From Microbacterium paraoxydans (GTDB taxonomy: Bacteria; Actinomycetota; Actinomycetes; Actinomycetales; Microbacteriaceae): a DNA stretch of 64,000 bases. Positions within the stretch are counted from its first letter, which is position 1; every line of letters begins with the position of its first letter. Where the stretch lies: positions 992,001 through 1,056,000 of the forward strand of contig NZ_JAGTUK010000001.1 of the NCBI RefSeq assembly GCF_018224615.1. Reading direction: 5' to 3'. The position numbers were made by a program, and so were the translations under genes. The notes beneath the pieces were generated by a model that saw nothing but the letters and a program-made list of their open reading frames with translations, was not told the DNA's origin and did not search any database. Positions 33,941 to 42,622 of the stretch are shown here, piece after piece.

Positions 33941-36480
33941 TGATCGGCATCGTCGCCGTCTCCCACAGCGCCCGGCTCGGGGAGGCGGCGCTCGAGCTCG
34001 CCCTCCAGATGGTGCCGGGTGGAGGCGTACGGGTCGACGTCGCGGCGGGCGCGGGGGTCGACGCGGACGGCACGCCCGTGCTCGGGACCGACGCGGTGGC
34101 CGTGGCGACCGCGATCGACGCGGTCGCGGCGGACTGCGACGGCGTGCTCGTGCTCATGGATCTCGGGTCGGCGGTGCTGAGCGCCGAGCTCGCCCTCGAG
34201 TTGCGAGCGAGCGACGTGCCGGTGCGCCTGGCGCCTGCGCCCTTCGTGGAGGGGCTGCTCGCGGCCGTGGTCGCCGCGGCGGCGGGAGCCGACCTCGATG
34301 CCGTGGCGGCGGAGGCCTCCGGCGCGCTGGCCGCCAAGAGCGGACAGCTCGGGGAAGCGGACGATGTCGCTGCCGGTGCAGGTGCGGGCACCGCCGATGC
34401 GGGCGCGGGCGGTGCGGACACGGGCGGTGCGGACGTGGGTGAGGCCTCCGAGGACGCCGTCGTGCGCCGGGTGACGGTGCGCAACCCGCTGGGCATCCAC
34501 GCGCGGCCCGCGGCGCTGATCGCGGAGGCGGCCGCGGGGGCGGACGTGCGGCTGCGGCGGCTCCCGGACGGGATCGAGGCCTCGGCGGCGAGCCTCACCC
34601 GGTTGCTCGCCCTCGGGGCACGGCGGGGCACGGACTTCGAGCTGATCGGACGGGGACCCGGTGCCGCAGAGGCCGTGGAGCGCCTGGCCGCGTTGTTCGA
34701 TGACGGCTTCGGCGAGGGCACAGAGGAAGCGCGGGGGGAGGCGACAGAGAGCGTACGACCGACCCCCGGCGGAGGAGCCGCTGCGGCCGACACCGGCGCC
34801 CCGGTCGCGATCGAGCCCGGTGCCGTGCTGCGCGGGCGCGGCGTGAGCCCCGGTCGGGTCGCGGGGCCTGTCGTGCACGTGGCGCCGCCGCTGCCCGAGC
34901 CCGACGCCGGCACCGTGATCCCGCCGGACCAGCGCGACGCCGAGGTCTCCGCGATCGAATGGGCCGCGGTGGCCGTGGCCGACCAGCTGCGCTCGCGCAC
35001 GGCGCAGGCGACGGGCGAGGCCCGAGCGATCCTCGACGCCTCCCGGCTCCTGGCGTCCGACCCGGAGCTCGTGTCGGAGGCGACCGCGCTCGTGCGGACG
35101 AAGGGGCGCACGGCCGCGCGGGCGGTCTGGGAGACCGCCGCGGCGCACGAGCAGGCTCTCGTCGCCCTGGGAGGACGGATGGCCGAACGGGCCGCGGACA
35201 TCCGCGACGTGCGGGACCGCATCATCGCCGAGATCCTGCGGGTGGACATGCCGGGCGTGCCCGACCGCGAGGAGCCGTTCGTGCTGGTGGCCACGGACCT
35301 GTCGCCGGCCGATACGGCGACGCTCGACGGCGGTCACTGCATCGCGCTGGTGACCGAGCAGGGCGGTCCGACCTCGCACACCGCGATCATCGCGCGGTCG
35401 CTGGGGCTGCCCGCCGTGGTGGGCCTGTCGGGGGCACTCGAGATCGCCGAGGGGACCGCTGTGCTGGTGGACGGCGAGCGCGGAACCGTGACGGTCGAAC
35501 CGGGCGAGGCCGAGGTGGCGTCGGCGCGCGCGGCCTCCACGGTGGTGCGGTTCGACGGCCGCGGACGCCTCGGCGACGGACACCGCGTGCCGCTGCTCGC
35601 GAACGTCGGCGGTGCGGCGGATGCGACGACGGCGGCGTCGGCGCACGCGGAGGGCGTCGGCCTGTTCCGCACCGAGTTCTGCTTCCTCAACCGGGTCGAG
35701 GCGCCGACGATCGACGAGCAGGTGGCGGCTTACCGTGGCGTGCTGGCCGCGTTCCCCGGACGCAAGGTGGTCGTGCGCACGCTCGACGCGGGGAGCGACA
35801 AGCCGCTGCCGTTCGCGAACGCGGACGAGGAGGACAACCCGGCGCTGGGGGTGCGCGGTCTGCGCATCGCTCGCCGGAATCCGGCCCTGCTCGATGACCA
35901 GCTGCGCGCGCTCGCGCGAGCCGCGGACGCGGAGTCCGCCGAGGTCGAGGTCATGGCGCCCATGGTCGCCACGGTGGACGAGGCGGCCGGGTTCGCCGAG
36001 CGCTGCCGGGCGGCGGGGCTCGACCGCGTCGGCATCATGATCGAGACCCCGGCGGCCGCCCTGCTCGCAGCCGAACTGTTCGCGGTGGTCGACTTCGTGA
36101 GCCTGGGCACCAACGATCTCGCGCAGTACACGATGGCGGCCGATCGGCTGCTCAGCGACCTGGGCGAGCTGAACGACCCGTGGCAGCCGGCGGTGCTGCG
36201 CCTGATCGGCCTGGTCGGCGCTGCGGGACGTGCCGCGGGCAAACCCGTGGGCGTGTGCGGAGAGGCCGGCGGTGACGCCGCACTGGCCCCGGTCCTGGTG
36301 GGCCTCGGGGTGACCTCGCTGTCGATGACGCCGCGCTCGCTCGGACGGGTCGCCGCCGCTCTGGACGCCGTCACGAGCGAGGAGTGCCGGCGAGCGGCGG
36401 ACGCCGCGCGGGGTGCTGCGACGGCGGTCGCCGCGCGGGAGGCGGCGGCTCGAGTGCTGTCCGAGACGGGCGAACGCTGA
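33940..36480 (+). CDS. dhaM: DhaM-HPr-enzyme I fusion (PTS phosphorelay for Dha kinase)
   Basis: An 846-residue three-part phosphotransfer protein. Residues 1-125 are the DhaM EIIA-Man-like domain with His9. After an Ala/Gly/Asp linker (about 141-170) comes an HPr domain with His187 in 'NPLGIHARPAA'. From about 295 to the end is a full enzyme I: phospho-His480 in 'GGPTSHTAIIARS', then the PEP-binding half with 'GLFRTEFCF', 'RTLDAGSDKPLPF', 'VMAPMVAT' and the cysteine of 'GVCGEAGG'. E. coli DhaM has only a truncated EI part and needs the general PTS. This version holds every step from PEP to DhaL, so it may work without other PTS proteins. The ATG overlaps the dhaL stop; a hairpin follows the gene. 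Confidence 0.93.
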   Translation: MIGIVAVSHSARLGEAALELALQMVPGGGVRVDVAAGAGVDADGTPVLGTDAVAVATAIDAVAADCDGVLVLMDLGSAVLSAELALELRASDVPVRLAPAPFVEGLLAAVVAAAAGADLDAVAAEASGALAAKSGQLGEADDVAAGAGAGTADAGAGGADTGGADVGEASEDAVVRRVTVRNPLGIHARPAALIAEAAAGADVRLRRLPDGIEASAASLTRLLALGARRGTDFELIGRGPGAAEAVERLAALFDDGFGEGTEEARGEATESVRPTPGGGAAAADTGAPVAIEPGAVLRGRGVSPGRVAGPVVHVAPPLPEPDAGTVIPPDQRDAEVSAIEWAAVAVADQLRSRTAQATGEARAILDASRLLASDPELVSEATALVRTKGRTAARAVWETAAAHEQALVALGGRMAERAADIRDVRDRIIAEILRVDMPGVPDREEPFVLVATDLSPADTATLDGGHCIALVTEQGGPTSHTAIIARSLGLPAVVGLSGALEIAEGTAVLVDGERGTVTVEPGEAEVASARAASTVVRFDGRGRLGDGHRVPLLANVGGAADATTAASAHAEGVGLFRTEFCFLNRVEAPTIDEQVAAYRGVLAAFPGRKVVVRTLDAGSDKPLPFANADEEDNPALGVRGLRIARRNPALLDDQLRALARAADAESAEVEVMAPMVATVDEAAGFAERCRAAGLDRVGIMIETPAAALLAAELFAVVDFVSLGTNDLAQYTMAADRLLSDLGELNDPWQPAVLRLIGLVGAAGRAAGKPVGVCGEAGGDAALAPVLVGLGVTSLSMTPRSLGRVAAALDAVTSEECRRAADAARGAATAVAAREAAARVLSETGER

Positions 36481-36484
36481 CGTA

Positions 36485-36506
36485 CGCATGCCGTTGACGG
36501 CATGCG
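36485..36506 (+). terminator. Terminator of dha operon
   Basis: Perfect 10-base arms CGCATGCCGT (36485-36494) and ACGGCATGCG (36497-36506) around two bases, starting 4 bases after the dhaM stop. In practice nine pairs and a 4-base loop. No strong T-tract follows (ATCCGTCTCATTCT). Confidence 0.65.
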
Positions 36507-36617
36507 ATCCGTCTCATTCTGATATCGGTATGTTGCGGACGTCTCCGCGTGCCCCTTCGGCCACTACGGTGGCCGCAGGGGGGCCCAATCTGGGCGCACG
36601 CGAGGACAGGAGGGGTC

Positions 36618-37910
36618 ATGGTCGCCATGACGCTGCACACGAGGAAGAACAGGCGAGCCGGCGTGCTCGCCGCGGTCATGGCGGGGGTACTGCTGGCGGT
36701 GCCGGCGTGCGCGTCCGACCCGGAGGCCGGGCCCAGTCCGAGCCCGTCGACCCCGGCCGAGACGCCCGATCCCTACACCGGTCCGCTCACCTTCGTGGGC
36801 GACGAGCTCGACGCGTTCGCCCTCACGCCCGAGGAGATCGCGACCCTGCTGCCCGGCGCTCCCGCGGGCGCGCTGACCGACGAGCTGGTGCAGTACTCCG
36901 ACGGCGGCGGTCCGACGTTCGACCCCGCGGTGTGCGTGCTGTTCCTGACCGAGACCTCGATGCGCAGCGTCGGCGCGCGCACCGTGCCGATGGTCGACGC
37001 CCAGGACACCGCGAACAGCGGCAGGCAGGAGATCCTGCAGTTCGGGAGCGTCGAGGTCGCGGCCGAGCGCATGGACCAGCTCCTGTCGACGGTGGACGCG
37101 TGCGCGCAGTTCGACGCGCAGGGCCCTGGCTCCTTCGTCTCCGCGACGGCGCCGGAGAGCGAGGGCGTGCGTGCCTTCGCCGGCACGTTCGAGCTGACGT
37201 CGTCCGGCACCACGTGGCGCGCGCACCACGCGTTCGCCGCCGTGGGCAACGTGATCGTGCACCTGTCGCAGCCGTCCGCCGGCGACGAGGAGTTCGACGC
37301 GGAGGGGGCGGCGACGCTGCTGCGCGACCGTGCCGTCGAGGCGAAGGAGGCGCTCGTCGCCGAGCTCACCGCGCACCCGCCCGTGACCGAGACGCCGACT
37401 CCGGCCGACGCGAGCGCGCCGTGGAGCGAGTGGGAGATCACGACCACCGGGGTGGGCCCGCTCGTGTTCGGCACGGATCGCGAGACCGTGATCGCGGCGG
37501 TGCCCGGTGCCACGCTGCAGGAGGACGACTGGTCGACCACGCACGCGCGCCTCATCAGTGCGGACGGCGCCTCGTCGGTGGTGCTGCACTGGACGGAGGA
37601 CGGCGGGACGCTGACGGCCGTGACGGTCGGCATCGCGAACATGCAGGGGGACACCGAGCCGGACGGCGCTGCTCTCCCGGCGGCGGGCGATGTGCGGATC
37701 GGGGCACCGCTCGCGGACGTCGTGGCGGCGTTCCCCGAGGGCACCCGGCTGCACGTGGTCTCCTCGGGTGAGTACTTCTACGAGTGGGCGGCGCGCGACG
37801 GCGGAGTGCTGCGGTTCCGCCTCGACCGGGACTTCGCCGATCCGGCTGCCGTCGTCACGGGCGTGACGGCCGAGGACGCGAAGCTCACGCCGCCGCTGGC
37901 GGTCGAGTGA
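36618..37910 (+). CDS. Secreted lipoprotein, 430 aa, unknown function
   Basis: A lipoprotein with an Arg/Lys start ('LHTRKNRRAG'), a hydrophobic segment and the lipobox 'AVPAC' with Cys31 as the lipid-bearing residue. A Pro/Ser linker follows ('PSPSPSTPAETP'). Residues about 60-250 look like the sensor/PknH-like extracellular domain seen in mycobacterial lipoproteins ('LTPEEIATLLPG', then an alpha-beta body with two cysteines). Residues about 275-430 form a second module ('TTTGVGPLVFGTDRETVIAAVPGA'). The ATG at 36618 has a GGAGGGG site. It stands alone between the dha terminator and its own hairpin, so it is a single-gene unit. PknH-like assignment is a loose impression, and no function is claimed. 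Confidence 0.75.
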   Translation: MVAMTLHTRKNRRAGVLAAVMAGVLLAVPACASDPEAGPSPSPSTPAETPDPYTGPLTFVGDELDAFALTPEEIATLLPGAPAGALTDELVQYSDGGGPTFDPAVCVLFLTETSMRSVGARTVPMVDAQDTANSGRQEILQFGSVEVAAERMDQLLSTVDACAQFDAQGPGSFVSATAPESEGVRAFAGTFELTSSGTTWRAHHAFAAVGNVIVHLSQPSAGDEEFDAEGAATLLRDRAVEAKEALVAELTAHPPVTETPTPADASAPWSEWEITTTGVGPLVFGTDRETVIAAVPGATLQEDDWSTTHARLISADGASSVVLHWTEDGGTLTAVTVGIANMQGDTEPDGAALPAAGDVRIGAPLADVVAAFPEGTRLHVVSSGEYFYEWAARDGGVLRFRLDRDFADPAAVVTGVTAEDAKLTPPLAVE

Positions 37911-37913
37911 GCG

Positions 37914-37939
37914 CGGCTCCCGGTGGGTCTCGGGAGCCG
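37914..37939 (+). terminator. Terminator after lipoprotein gene
   Basis: Arms CGGCTCCCG (37914-37922) and CGGGAGCCG (37931-37939), a perfect 9-bp stem with an 8-base loop. It begins 3 bases after the lipoprotein stop and ends just before the PaaR box of paaI, insulating that promoter from read-through. Confidence 0.65.
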
Positions 37940-37949
37940 GGACTGTCTT

Positions 37950-37971
37950 ACTGACCGATCGTTCAGTTAGT
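37950..37971. promoter_or_regulatory. PaaR-type operator before paaI
   Basis: Half-site ACTGACCG, centre ATCGTT, half-site CAGTTAGT, aligned with the three other PaaR-type sites in the window. The inner ACTGA-N8-TCAGT is a perfect palindrome. It should govern the paaI-paaK(-paaR) transcript, 58 bases before the paaI start. Confidence 0.82.
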
Positions 37972-37974
37972 ATG

Positions 37975-38004
37975 AGTGGGCGGGACGCTGGCGTCCCGCC
38001 CACT
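37975..38004 (+). other. Hairpin in paaI leader
   Basis: Perfect 14-base arms AGTGGGCGGGACGC (37975-37988) and GCGTCCCGCCCACT (37991-38004) around two bases, then TTTGTGC. It begins 3 bases after the PaaR box and ends 24 bases before the paaI start, so it would lie in or near the paaI 5' leader. It looks like an intrinsic terminator with a very short T-run. A mRNA-stabilising or attenuating role is possible. Confidence 0.6.
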
Positions 38005-38028
38005 TTGTGCGCGACGAGGAGGTCGGCG

Positions 38029-38460
38029 ATGACGGATGTGACGACGGAAGAGACCGCCGCGGACGTGCGGCCCAACCGCGCCATGATGGCCAGGGACCGC
38101 GCGGCCGGGTTGCTCGGCCTCGTCGTGGAGCGCGACGACCCCGGCCACGCCGTCGTCTCGATGCGGGTGCGCGACGACATGACCAACGGCTTCCGCATCA
38201 CCCACGGCGGCTTCGTGTTCGCGCTCGCCGACACGGCCTTCGCGATCGCCTGCAACGAGGACGAGCGGGTCACGGTCGCGGCCGGCGCCGACATCGCCTT
38301 CCTCAAGCCGACCGTCGCCGGGCAGACGCTCACCGCCACGGCTGTGCGCCGTACCCGCACCGGGCGATCCGGGATCTACGACGTGACGGTGGTCGACGAG
38401 CAGGGCGACACCGTCGCCGAGTTCCGCGGACGCTCGCGCACCACACCCCAGACCCACTGA
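38029..38460 (+). CDS. paaI: PaaI: hydroxyphenylacetyl-CoA thioesterase
   Basis: A 143-residue hotdog-fold thioesterase. The catalytic Asp lies in 'THGGFVFALADTAFAIACN', the signature of PaaI, which frees CoA from hydroxylated or dead-end phenylacetyl-CoA products so the CoA pool is not trapped. The length matches E. coli PaaI (140). The ATG at 38029 follows a GAGGAGG site; the longer ORF starting at 37972 would begin inside the operator and hairpin and is rejected. It is the first gene of the paaI-paaK unit. Confidence 0.92.
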   Translation: MTDVTTEETAADVRPNRAMMARDRAAGLLGLVVERDDPGHAVVSMRVRDDMTNGFRITHGGFVFALADTAFAIACNEDERVTVAAGADIAFLKPTVAGQTLTATAVRRTRTGRSGIYDVTVVDEQGDTVAEFRGRSRTTPQTH

Positions 38461-38485
38461 CACCCGCCGAACCCGAGGAGCCCCC

Positions 38486-39811
38486 GTGTCGATGACGACC
38501 GCCCCCGCCTCCGCCCTCCGCCCGCCGTCCCTCGAGGAGCTCGACCCCGAGGAGCGCCTGAGCCGCCCCGAGCTCGAGCGCCTGCAGCTCGAGCGCCTGC
38601 AGTGGACCGTGCGGCACGCCTACAGCCGCGTCCCGCTGTACACGCGCAAGTTCGACGAGGCGGGCGTGCACCCCGACGACATCCGCTCGCTCGACGACGT
38701 GCGGCGACTGCCCTTCACGACCAAGGACGACCTGCGCGAGACGTACCCGTTCGGGATGTTCGCGGTGCCCATGGACGAGGTCGCCCGCATCCACGCCTCC
38801 AGCGGCACCACCGGCCGCCCGACCGTGGTCGGCTACACCCGCGGCGACCTCGACCGGTGGGGCTCGCTCGTGGCGCGGTCGCTGCGCGCGAGCGGCATCC
38901 GGCGCGGCATGAAGGTGCACAACGCGTACGGCTACGGGCTGTTCACGGGAGGGCTCGGCGCGCACGCGGGCATCGAGGCGCTCGGAGCGACCGTGATCCC
39001 GATGTCGGGCGGCCAGACCGCGCGGCAGGTGCAGCTGATCCGCGACTTCGAACCGGATGCCATCCTGTGCACGCCGAGCTACCTGCTCACGATCGCCGAC
39101 GCCATGGTCGCGCAGGGCATCGACCCGCGGTCCACGTCGCTCAAGGTCGCGGTGCTCGGCGCCGAGCCGTGGACCAACGAGATGCGGCGCGAGCTGGAGC
39201 TGCGCCTCGGCCTCGACGCGCTCGACATCTTCGGCCTGAGCGAGGTGATGGGGCCGGGCGTGGGCAACGAGTGCCTGGAGACCAAGGACGGCCCGCACCT
39301 GTGGGAGGACCACTTCCTGCCCGAGGTGATCGACGGCGACACGCTCGACGCCCTGCCGGACGGGGAGCGCGGCGAGCTCGTGTTCACCTCGCTCACGAAG
39401 GAGGCGTTCCCCGTGATCCGCTACCGCACGCGCGACATCACCCGGCTGCTGCCCGGCACGGCGCGACCCGGCATGCGGCGCATGGAGAAGGTGACCGGCC
39501 GCAACGACGACATGATCATCCTGCGCGGAGTGAACCTGTTCCCGACGCAGATCGAGGAGCTCGTGCTCGGCATCGAGCAGCTCACGCCGCACTTCATCCT
39601 GGAGCTGTCGAAGGAGGGCCGCATGGATGCGCTGACCGTGCGCATCGAGCGGCACCCCGAGCTGTCGGTCGAGACGTGCCAGGCGGCCGCGGAGGTGCTG
39701 GCGCAGCGCATCAAGGTGTTCGTCGGTTCCACCGTCGCGGTGCGCCTGGAGGAGCCGGGCGCTCTGCCGCGCAGCGAGGGCAAGTACAAGCGCGTCTACG
39801 ATCTGCGCTGA
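38486..39811 (+). CDS. paaK: PaaK: phenylacetate-CoA ligase
   Basis: A 441-residue AMP-forming acyl-CoA ligase, the entry step of the pathway: phenylacetate + CoA + ATP gives phenylacetyl-CoA. The ATP-binding P-loop 'HASSGTTGRPTVVGYT' (about residues 98-113) and 'DIFGLSEVMGPGVGNEC' (about 249-265) are PaaK signatures, and the C-terminal lid starts near 'GRNDDMIILRGVNLFP'. Length is right (437 in E. coli). The GTG at 38486 is 5 bases after GAGGAG; an ATG two codons later is equally possible. Phenylacetyl-CoA made by this enzyme is the usual inducer that releases PaaR. Confidence 0.95.
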   Translation: MSMTTAPASALRPPSLEELDPEERLSRPELERLQLERLQWTVRHAYSRVPLYTRKFDEAGVHPDDIRSLDDVRRLPFTTKDDLRETYPFGMFAVPMDEVARIHASSGTTGRPTVVGYTRGDLDRWGSLVARSLRASGIRRGMKVHNAYGYGLFTGGLGAHAGIEALGATVIPMSGGQTARQVQLIRDFEPDAILCTPSYLLTIADAMVAQGIDPRSTSLKVAVLGAEPWTNEMRRELELRLGLDALDIFGLSEVMGPGVGNECLETKDGPHLWEDHFLPEVIDGDTLDALPDGERGELVFTSLTKEAFPVIRYRTRDITRLLPGTARPGMRRMEKVTGRNDDMIILRGVNLFPTQIEELVLGIEQLTPHFILELSKEGRMDALTVRIERHPELSVETCQAAAEVLAQRIKVFVGSTVAVRLEEPGALPRSEGKYKRVYDLR

Positions 39812-39871
39812 CACGCGTCCCCGGAGCGCGCCGCCTGCGCGGGCGGCGGGCGTGGCGATGGGAGACTGAGG
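39812..39871 (+). other. paaK-paaR spacer with weak hairpin
   Basis: The 60-base gap has a short stem, CGCCGCC (39829-39835) with GGCGGCG (39842-39848). It is GC-rich and could reduce read-through from paaK into paaR, lowering regulator synthesis, but a stem of seven pairs in this GC-rich DNA may well be chance. Confidence 0.3.
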
Positions 39872-40489
39872 GTGATGTCCGAGATGCAGACCACGCGGCG
39901 CGGCCGCCCCGGGTACGACCAGCAGGGGATCCTCGACGTGGCCGTCGCCGCGTTCATCGAGCACGGCTACGACGCCACATCGATCGGCCGGCTGGCGGAA
40001 CGCCTCGGGCTGTCGAAGTCGGCGATCTACCACCACTTCGCCTCGAAGGACGAGATCCTCGACCGCGCGCTCGACGCCGCCCTGGGCGGGCTGGAGGCCG
40101 TGGTCGACGCCCCGCCGCCCGCGCCGGACGGAGCGGGGGAGCCCGCGGCCGTCGCCCGCCTGGAACACGTGCTGCGCGGTGCCGTGCACGTGCTCGTGGA
40201 GCAGCTCCCGGCCGTGACGCTGCTGCTGCGCGTGCGCGGCAACACCGACGTCGAGCGCCGCGCCCTCACCCGCCGCCGGGCGTTCGACCGTCGCATCACC
40301 GCGCTCGTGGTGGAGGCGCAGGCGGAGGGTTCGCTGCGCTCCGATATCGACGCCGCCGTGGTCGCCCGGCTCACGTTCGGCATGATCAACTCGATCGTGG
40401 AGTGGTACCGCCCGGGCGGACGGGAGGGCGCGGACCGCCTCGCGGACGACGTGGTCGCGATCGCCCTGGACGGCCTGCGGAAGCGCTGA
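39872..40489 (+). CDS. paaR: TetR-family regulator, PaaR-like
   Basis: A 205-residue TetR protein. The helix-turn-helix is at about residues 20-65 ('TSIGRLAERLGLSKSAIYHHFASKDEIL'), in which 'SAIYHHFASKDEIL' is very typical of PaaR-type repressors. The ligand domain follows. It lies between paaK and paaZ, and four matching palindromes in the window sit before paa operons, so it is the likely PaaR, a repressor released by phenylacetyl-CoA. GTG at 39872 and ATG at 39875 are both possible starts. It converges on paaZ with 37 bases between stops. The gene symbol is assigned by context; the DNA-binding pairing is not shown here. Confidence 0.82.
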   Translation: MMSEMQTTRRGRPGYDQQGILDVAVAAFIEHGYDATSIGRLAERLGLSKSAIYHHFASKDEILDRALDAALGGLEAVVDAPPPAPDGAGEPAAVARLEHVLRGAVHVLVEQLPAVTLLLRVRGNTDVERRALTRRRAFDRRITALVVEAQAEGSLRSDIDAAVVARLTFGMINSIVEWYRPGGREGADRLADDVVAIALDGLRKR

Positions 40490-40526
40490 GGCGCCAGACC
40501 CTGGTCCCGTCCGGCGCCCCGAGCGG

Positions 40527-42608
40527 TCAGGCGGCGGCGAGCTCCTTGGCCACGAGCGTGAGCACGTCGTAGGTCGCCACGATCTCGTCGTCCTGGTTCT
40601 TCAGCACGGCATCCCACCGCACCTCGCCGTACTCGTCGGTCTCGCGCGGCGTGATCTGCTTCGCGGTGAGCTCCACCCGGATCTCGTCCCCGGGGGACAC
40701 GGGCGTCACGAAGCGCAGGTTCTCCAGGCCGGAGTTCGCCAGCACCGGGCCCGGCGCCGGGTCGACGAAGAGTCCGGCCGCCCACGACACCAGCAGGTAG
40801 CCGTGCGCCACCCGGCCGGGGAAGAACGGGTTCGCCGCGGCGGACTCCTCGTCCATGTGCGCGTAGAACGTGTCGCCCGTGAAGGCCGCGAACGTCTCGA
40901 TGTCCTCGAGGGTCACGGTGCGCGAGGGGCTCGCCACCTGATCGCCGATCCGCAGCTCGGCCAGCGACTTGCGGAACGGGTGCACGCCGTCGTTCGCCTC
41001 GAACGGTCGCGCCGCCGCCCCCTGATGCCACACGCCCGTGAGCGCCGTCATCATCTCGGGCGAGCCCTGCACCGCGGTGCGCTGCATGTGGTGCAGCACC
41101 GCGCGGATGCCGCCGAGCTCCTCACCGCCGCCCGCGCGACCGGGGCCCCCGTGCACGAGGTTCGGCAGCGGGGACCCGTGCCCCGTGGAGCTGCGCGCGT
41201 CGTCGCGGTCGAGGAACAGCACGCGGCCGTTGTACGCGGCGATGCCCGCGGCGAGAGTGGTCGCGACCTCGGGGTCGTGCGTGGCGACGCTCGTCACGAG
41301 CGAGCCGCCGCCCCTGGCCACGAGCGCCGCGGCCTCCGCGAGCGACCGGTACCCGAGGATGCTCGACACCGGGCCGAACGCCTCGATCTCGTTCACCGCG
41401 GGGCTCTGCGCGTCCGCGAAGCGCAGCAGCATCGGGGTCACGAACGCGCCGTCGGGGGCCGGGCCCTCCGTGCCGTCGCCGCGACGCACGGCCGGAGCCT
41501 CGGTCGAGCCGATCACGAGCTCGCCGCCGCCGTCCCGCAGCCTGGTCACCTGCCGCAGCACCTCGTCGCGCTGGGCGGTCGACGCGAGCGGTCCCATCGT
41601 CACGCCCTCCGCCCGCGGGTCGCCCACGACGATCCGCTCGGCGAGGCGCGCGCGCACGGCCGCGATCACGTCGTCCACGGCGTCCTCCGGCACGATCGCG
41701 CGCCGGATCGCGGTGCACTTCTGCCCGGCCTTCGACGTCATCTCCGCCACGAGCTGCTTCACGTAGGCGTCGAACTCCGGGGTCCCGGCGACCGCGTCGG
41801 TGCCGAGGATGGAGGCGTTGATCGAGTCGGTCTCGCTCGTGAAGCGCACACCGCCGGTCTGCACCGCGTCGTGCGCGCGCAGCCGCTCGGCCGTGGACGC
41901 CGAGCCGGTGAACGCCACCAGGTCGCCCAGCCGCAGGTGCGCGAACAGCTCGGGCACGCTGCCCGACACCAGTTGCAGCGACCCCTCGGGCAGCAGCCCG
42001 GACTCGACCATGATGCGCACCATCGCCTCGGTCACGTAGCCCGTGGGGGTGGCCGGCTTGACCACCGTGGGCACGCCGGCGAGGAAGGCCGGGGCGAACT
42101 TCTCCAGCGACCCCCACACCGGGAAGTTGAACGCGTTGATCTGCACCGCCACCCCGGGCAGGCGCGTGTAGATGTGCCGTCCGAGGAACGAGCCGTCCCG
42201 CGACAGGTTCTCCACCGCGCCGTCGACGTACACCTTCGCGTTGGGCAGCTCGCGGCGGCCCTTGCTGGAGTAGGCGAACAGCACGCCGATGCCGCCGTCG
42301 ATGTCGACCCACGAGTCCTGCGTGGTGGCGCCCGTGCGGCTCGACAGCGCGTACAGCTCCTGCTTGCGTTCGGTCAGCGCGAGCGCGAGCTTCTTCAGCA
42401 GCACGGCGCGCTGGTGGAACGTGAGCTCGCCGAGCGACGCCTGGCCCGCGGTGCGCGCGTGGTCGAGCACCGCCGCGAGGTCGAGCCCCGCGGTCGATAC
42501 GCGGGCGACGACCTCTCCCGTCGAGGCGTCGCGCACCTCGGCGGCGTCGGCGTCGGACGACGGCGTCCACCAGGCGCCGCGCACGTAGCTGGGCAGGATC
42601 TCGGTCAT
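40527..42608 (-). CDS. paaZ: PaaZ: oxepin-CoA hydrolase / 3-oxo-5,6-dehydrosuberyl-CoA dehydrogenase
   Basis: A 693-residue bifunctional enzyme. The N-terminal ALDH domain (about 1-525) has Glu259 ('TSETDSINAS') and nucleophile Cys298 ('GQKCTAIRRA'), close to Glu256 and Cys295 in E. coli. The C-terminal MaoC-like hydratase domain (about 550-690) has the Asp/His pair in 'FTGDTFYAHMDEESA'. The hydratase opens the oxepin-CoA ring; the ALDH oxidises the reactive aldehyde to 3-oxo-5,6-dehydrosuberyl-CoA with NADP. The start at 42608 follows an AAGGG site, 14 bases after the paaH stop; nine extra upstream codons in frame overlap paaH and are rejected. Last gene of the paaJ-F-H-Z unit. Confidence 0.95.
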   Translation of the reverse strand: MTEILPSYVRGAWWTPSSDADAAEVRDASTGEVVARVSTAGLDLAAVLDHARTAGQASLGELTFHQRAVLLKKLALALTERKQELYALSSRTGATTQDSWVDIDGGIGVLFAYSSKGRRELPNAKVYVDGAVENLSRDGSFLGRHIYTRLPGVAVQINAFNFPVWGSLEKFAPAFLAGVPTVVKPATPTGYVTEAMVRIMVESGLLPEGSLQLVSGSVPELFAHLRLGDLVAFTGSASTAERLRAHDAVQTGGVRFTSETDSINASILGTDAVAGTPEFDAYVKQLVAEMTSKAGQKCTAIRRAIVPEDAVDDVIAAVRARLAERIVVGDPRAEGVTMGPLASTAQRDEVLRQVTRLRDGGGELVIGSTEAPAVRRGDGTEGPAPDGAFVTPMLLRFADAQSPAVNEIEAFGPVSSILGYRSLAEAAALVARGGGSLVTSVATHDPEVATTLAAGIAAYNGRVLFLDRDDARSSTGHGSPLPNLVHGGPGRAGGGEELGGIRAVLHHMQRTAVQGSPEMMTALTGVWHQGAAARPFEANDGVHPFRKSLAELRIGDQVASPSRTVTLEDIETFAAFTGDTFYAHMDEESAAANPFFPGRVAHGYLLVSWAAGLFVDPAPGPVLANSGLENLRFVTPVSPGDEIRVELTAKQITPRETDEYGEVRWDAVLKNQDDEIVATYDVLTLVAKELAAA

Positions 42609-42622
42609 TGGGGTTCCCTTCA

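Noticed and set aside
37972..38028. Upstream in-frame extension of paaI from 37972
   Set aside because: It would start within the PaaR operator region and run through the hairpin; the ATG at 38029 has a strong GAGGAGG site.
40490..40526. Hairpin GGCGCC...GGCGCC between paaR and paaZ as a convergent terminator
   Set aside because: Six-base arms with a long loop in GC-rich DNA are not convincing.
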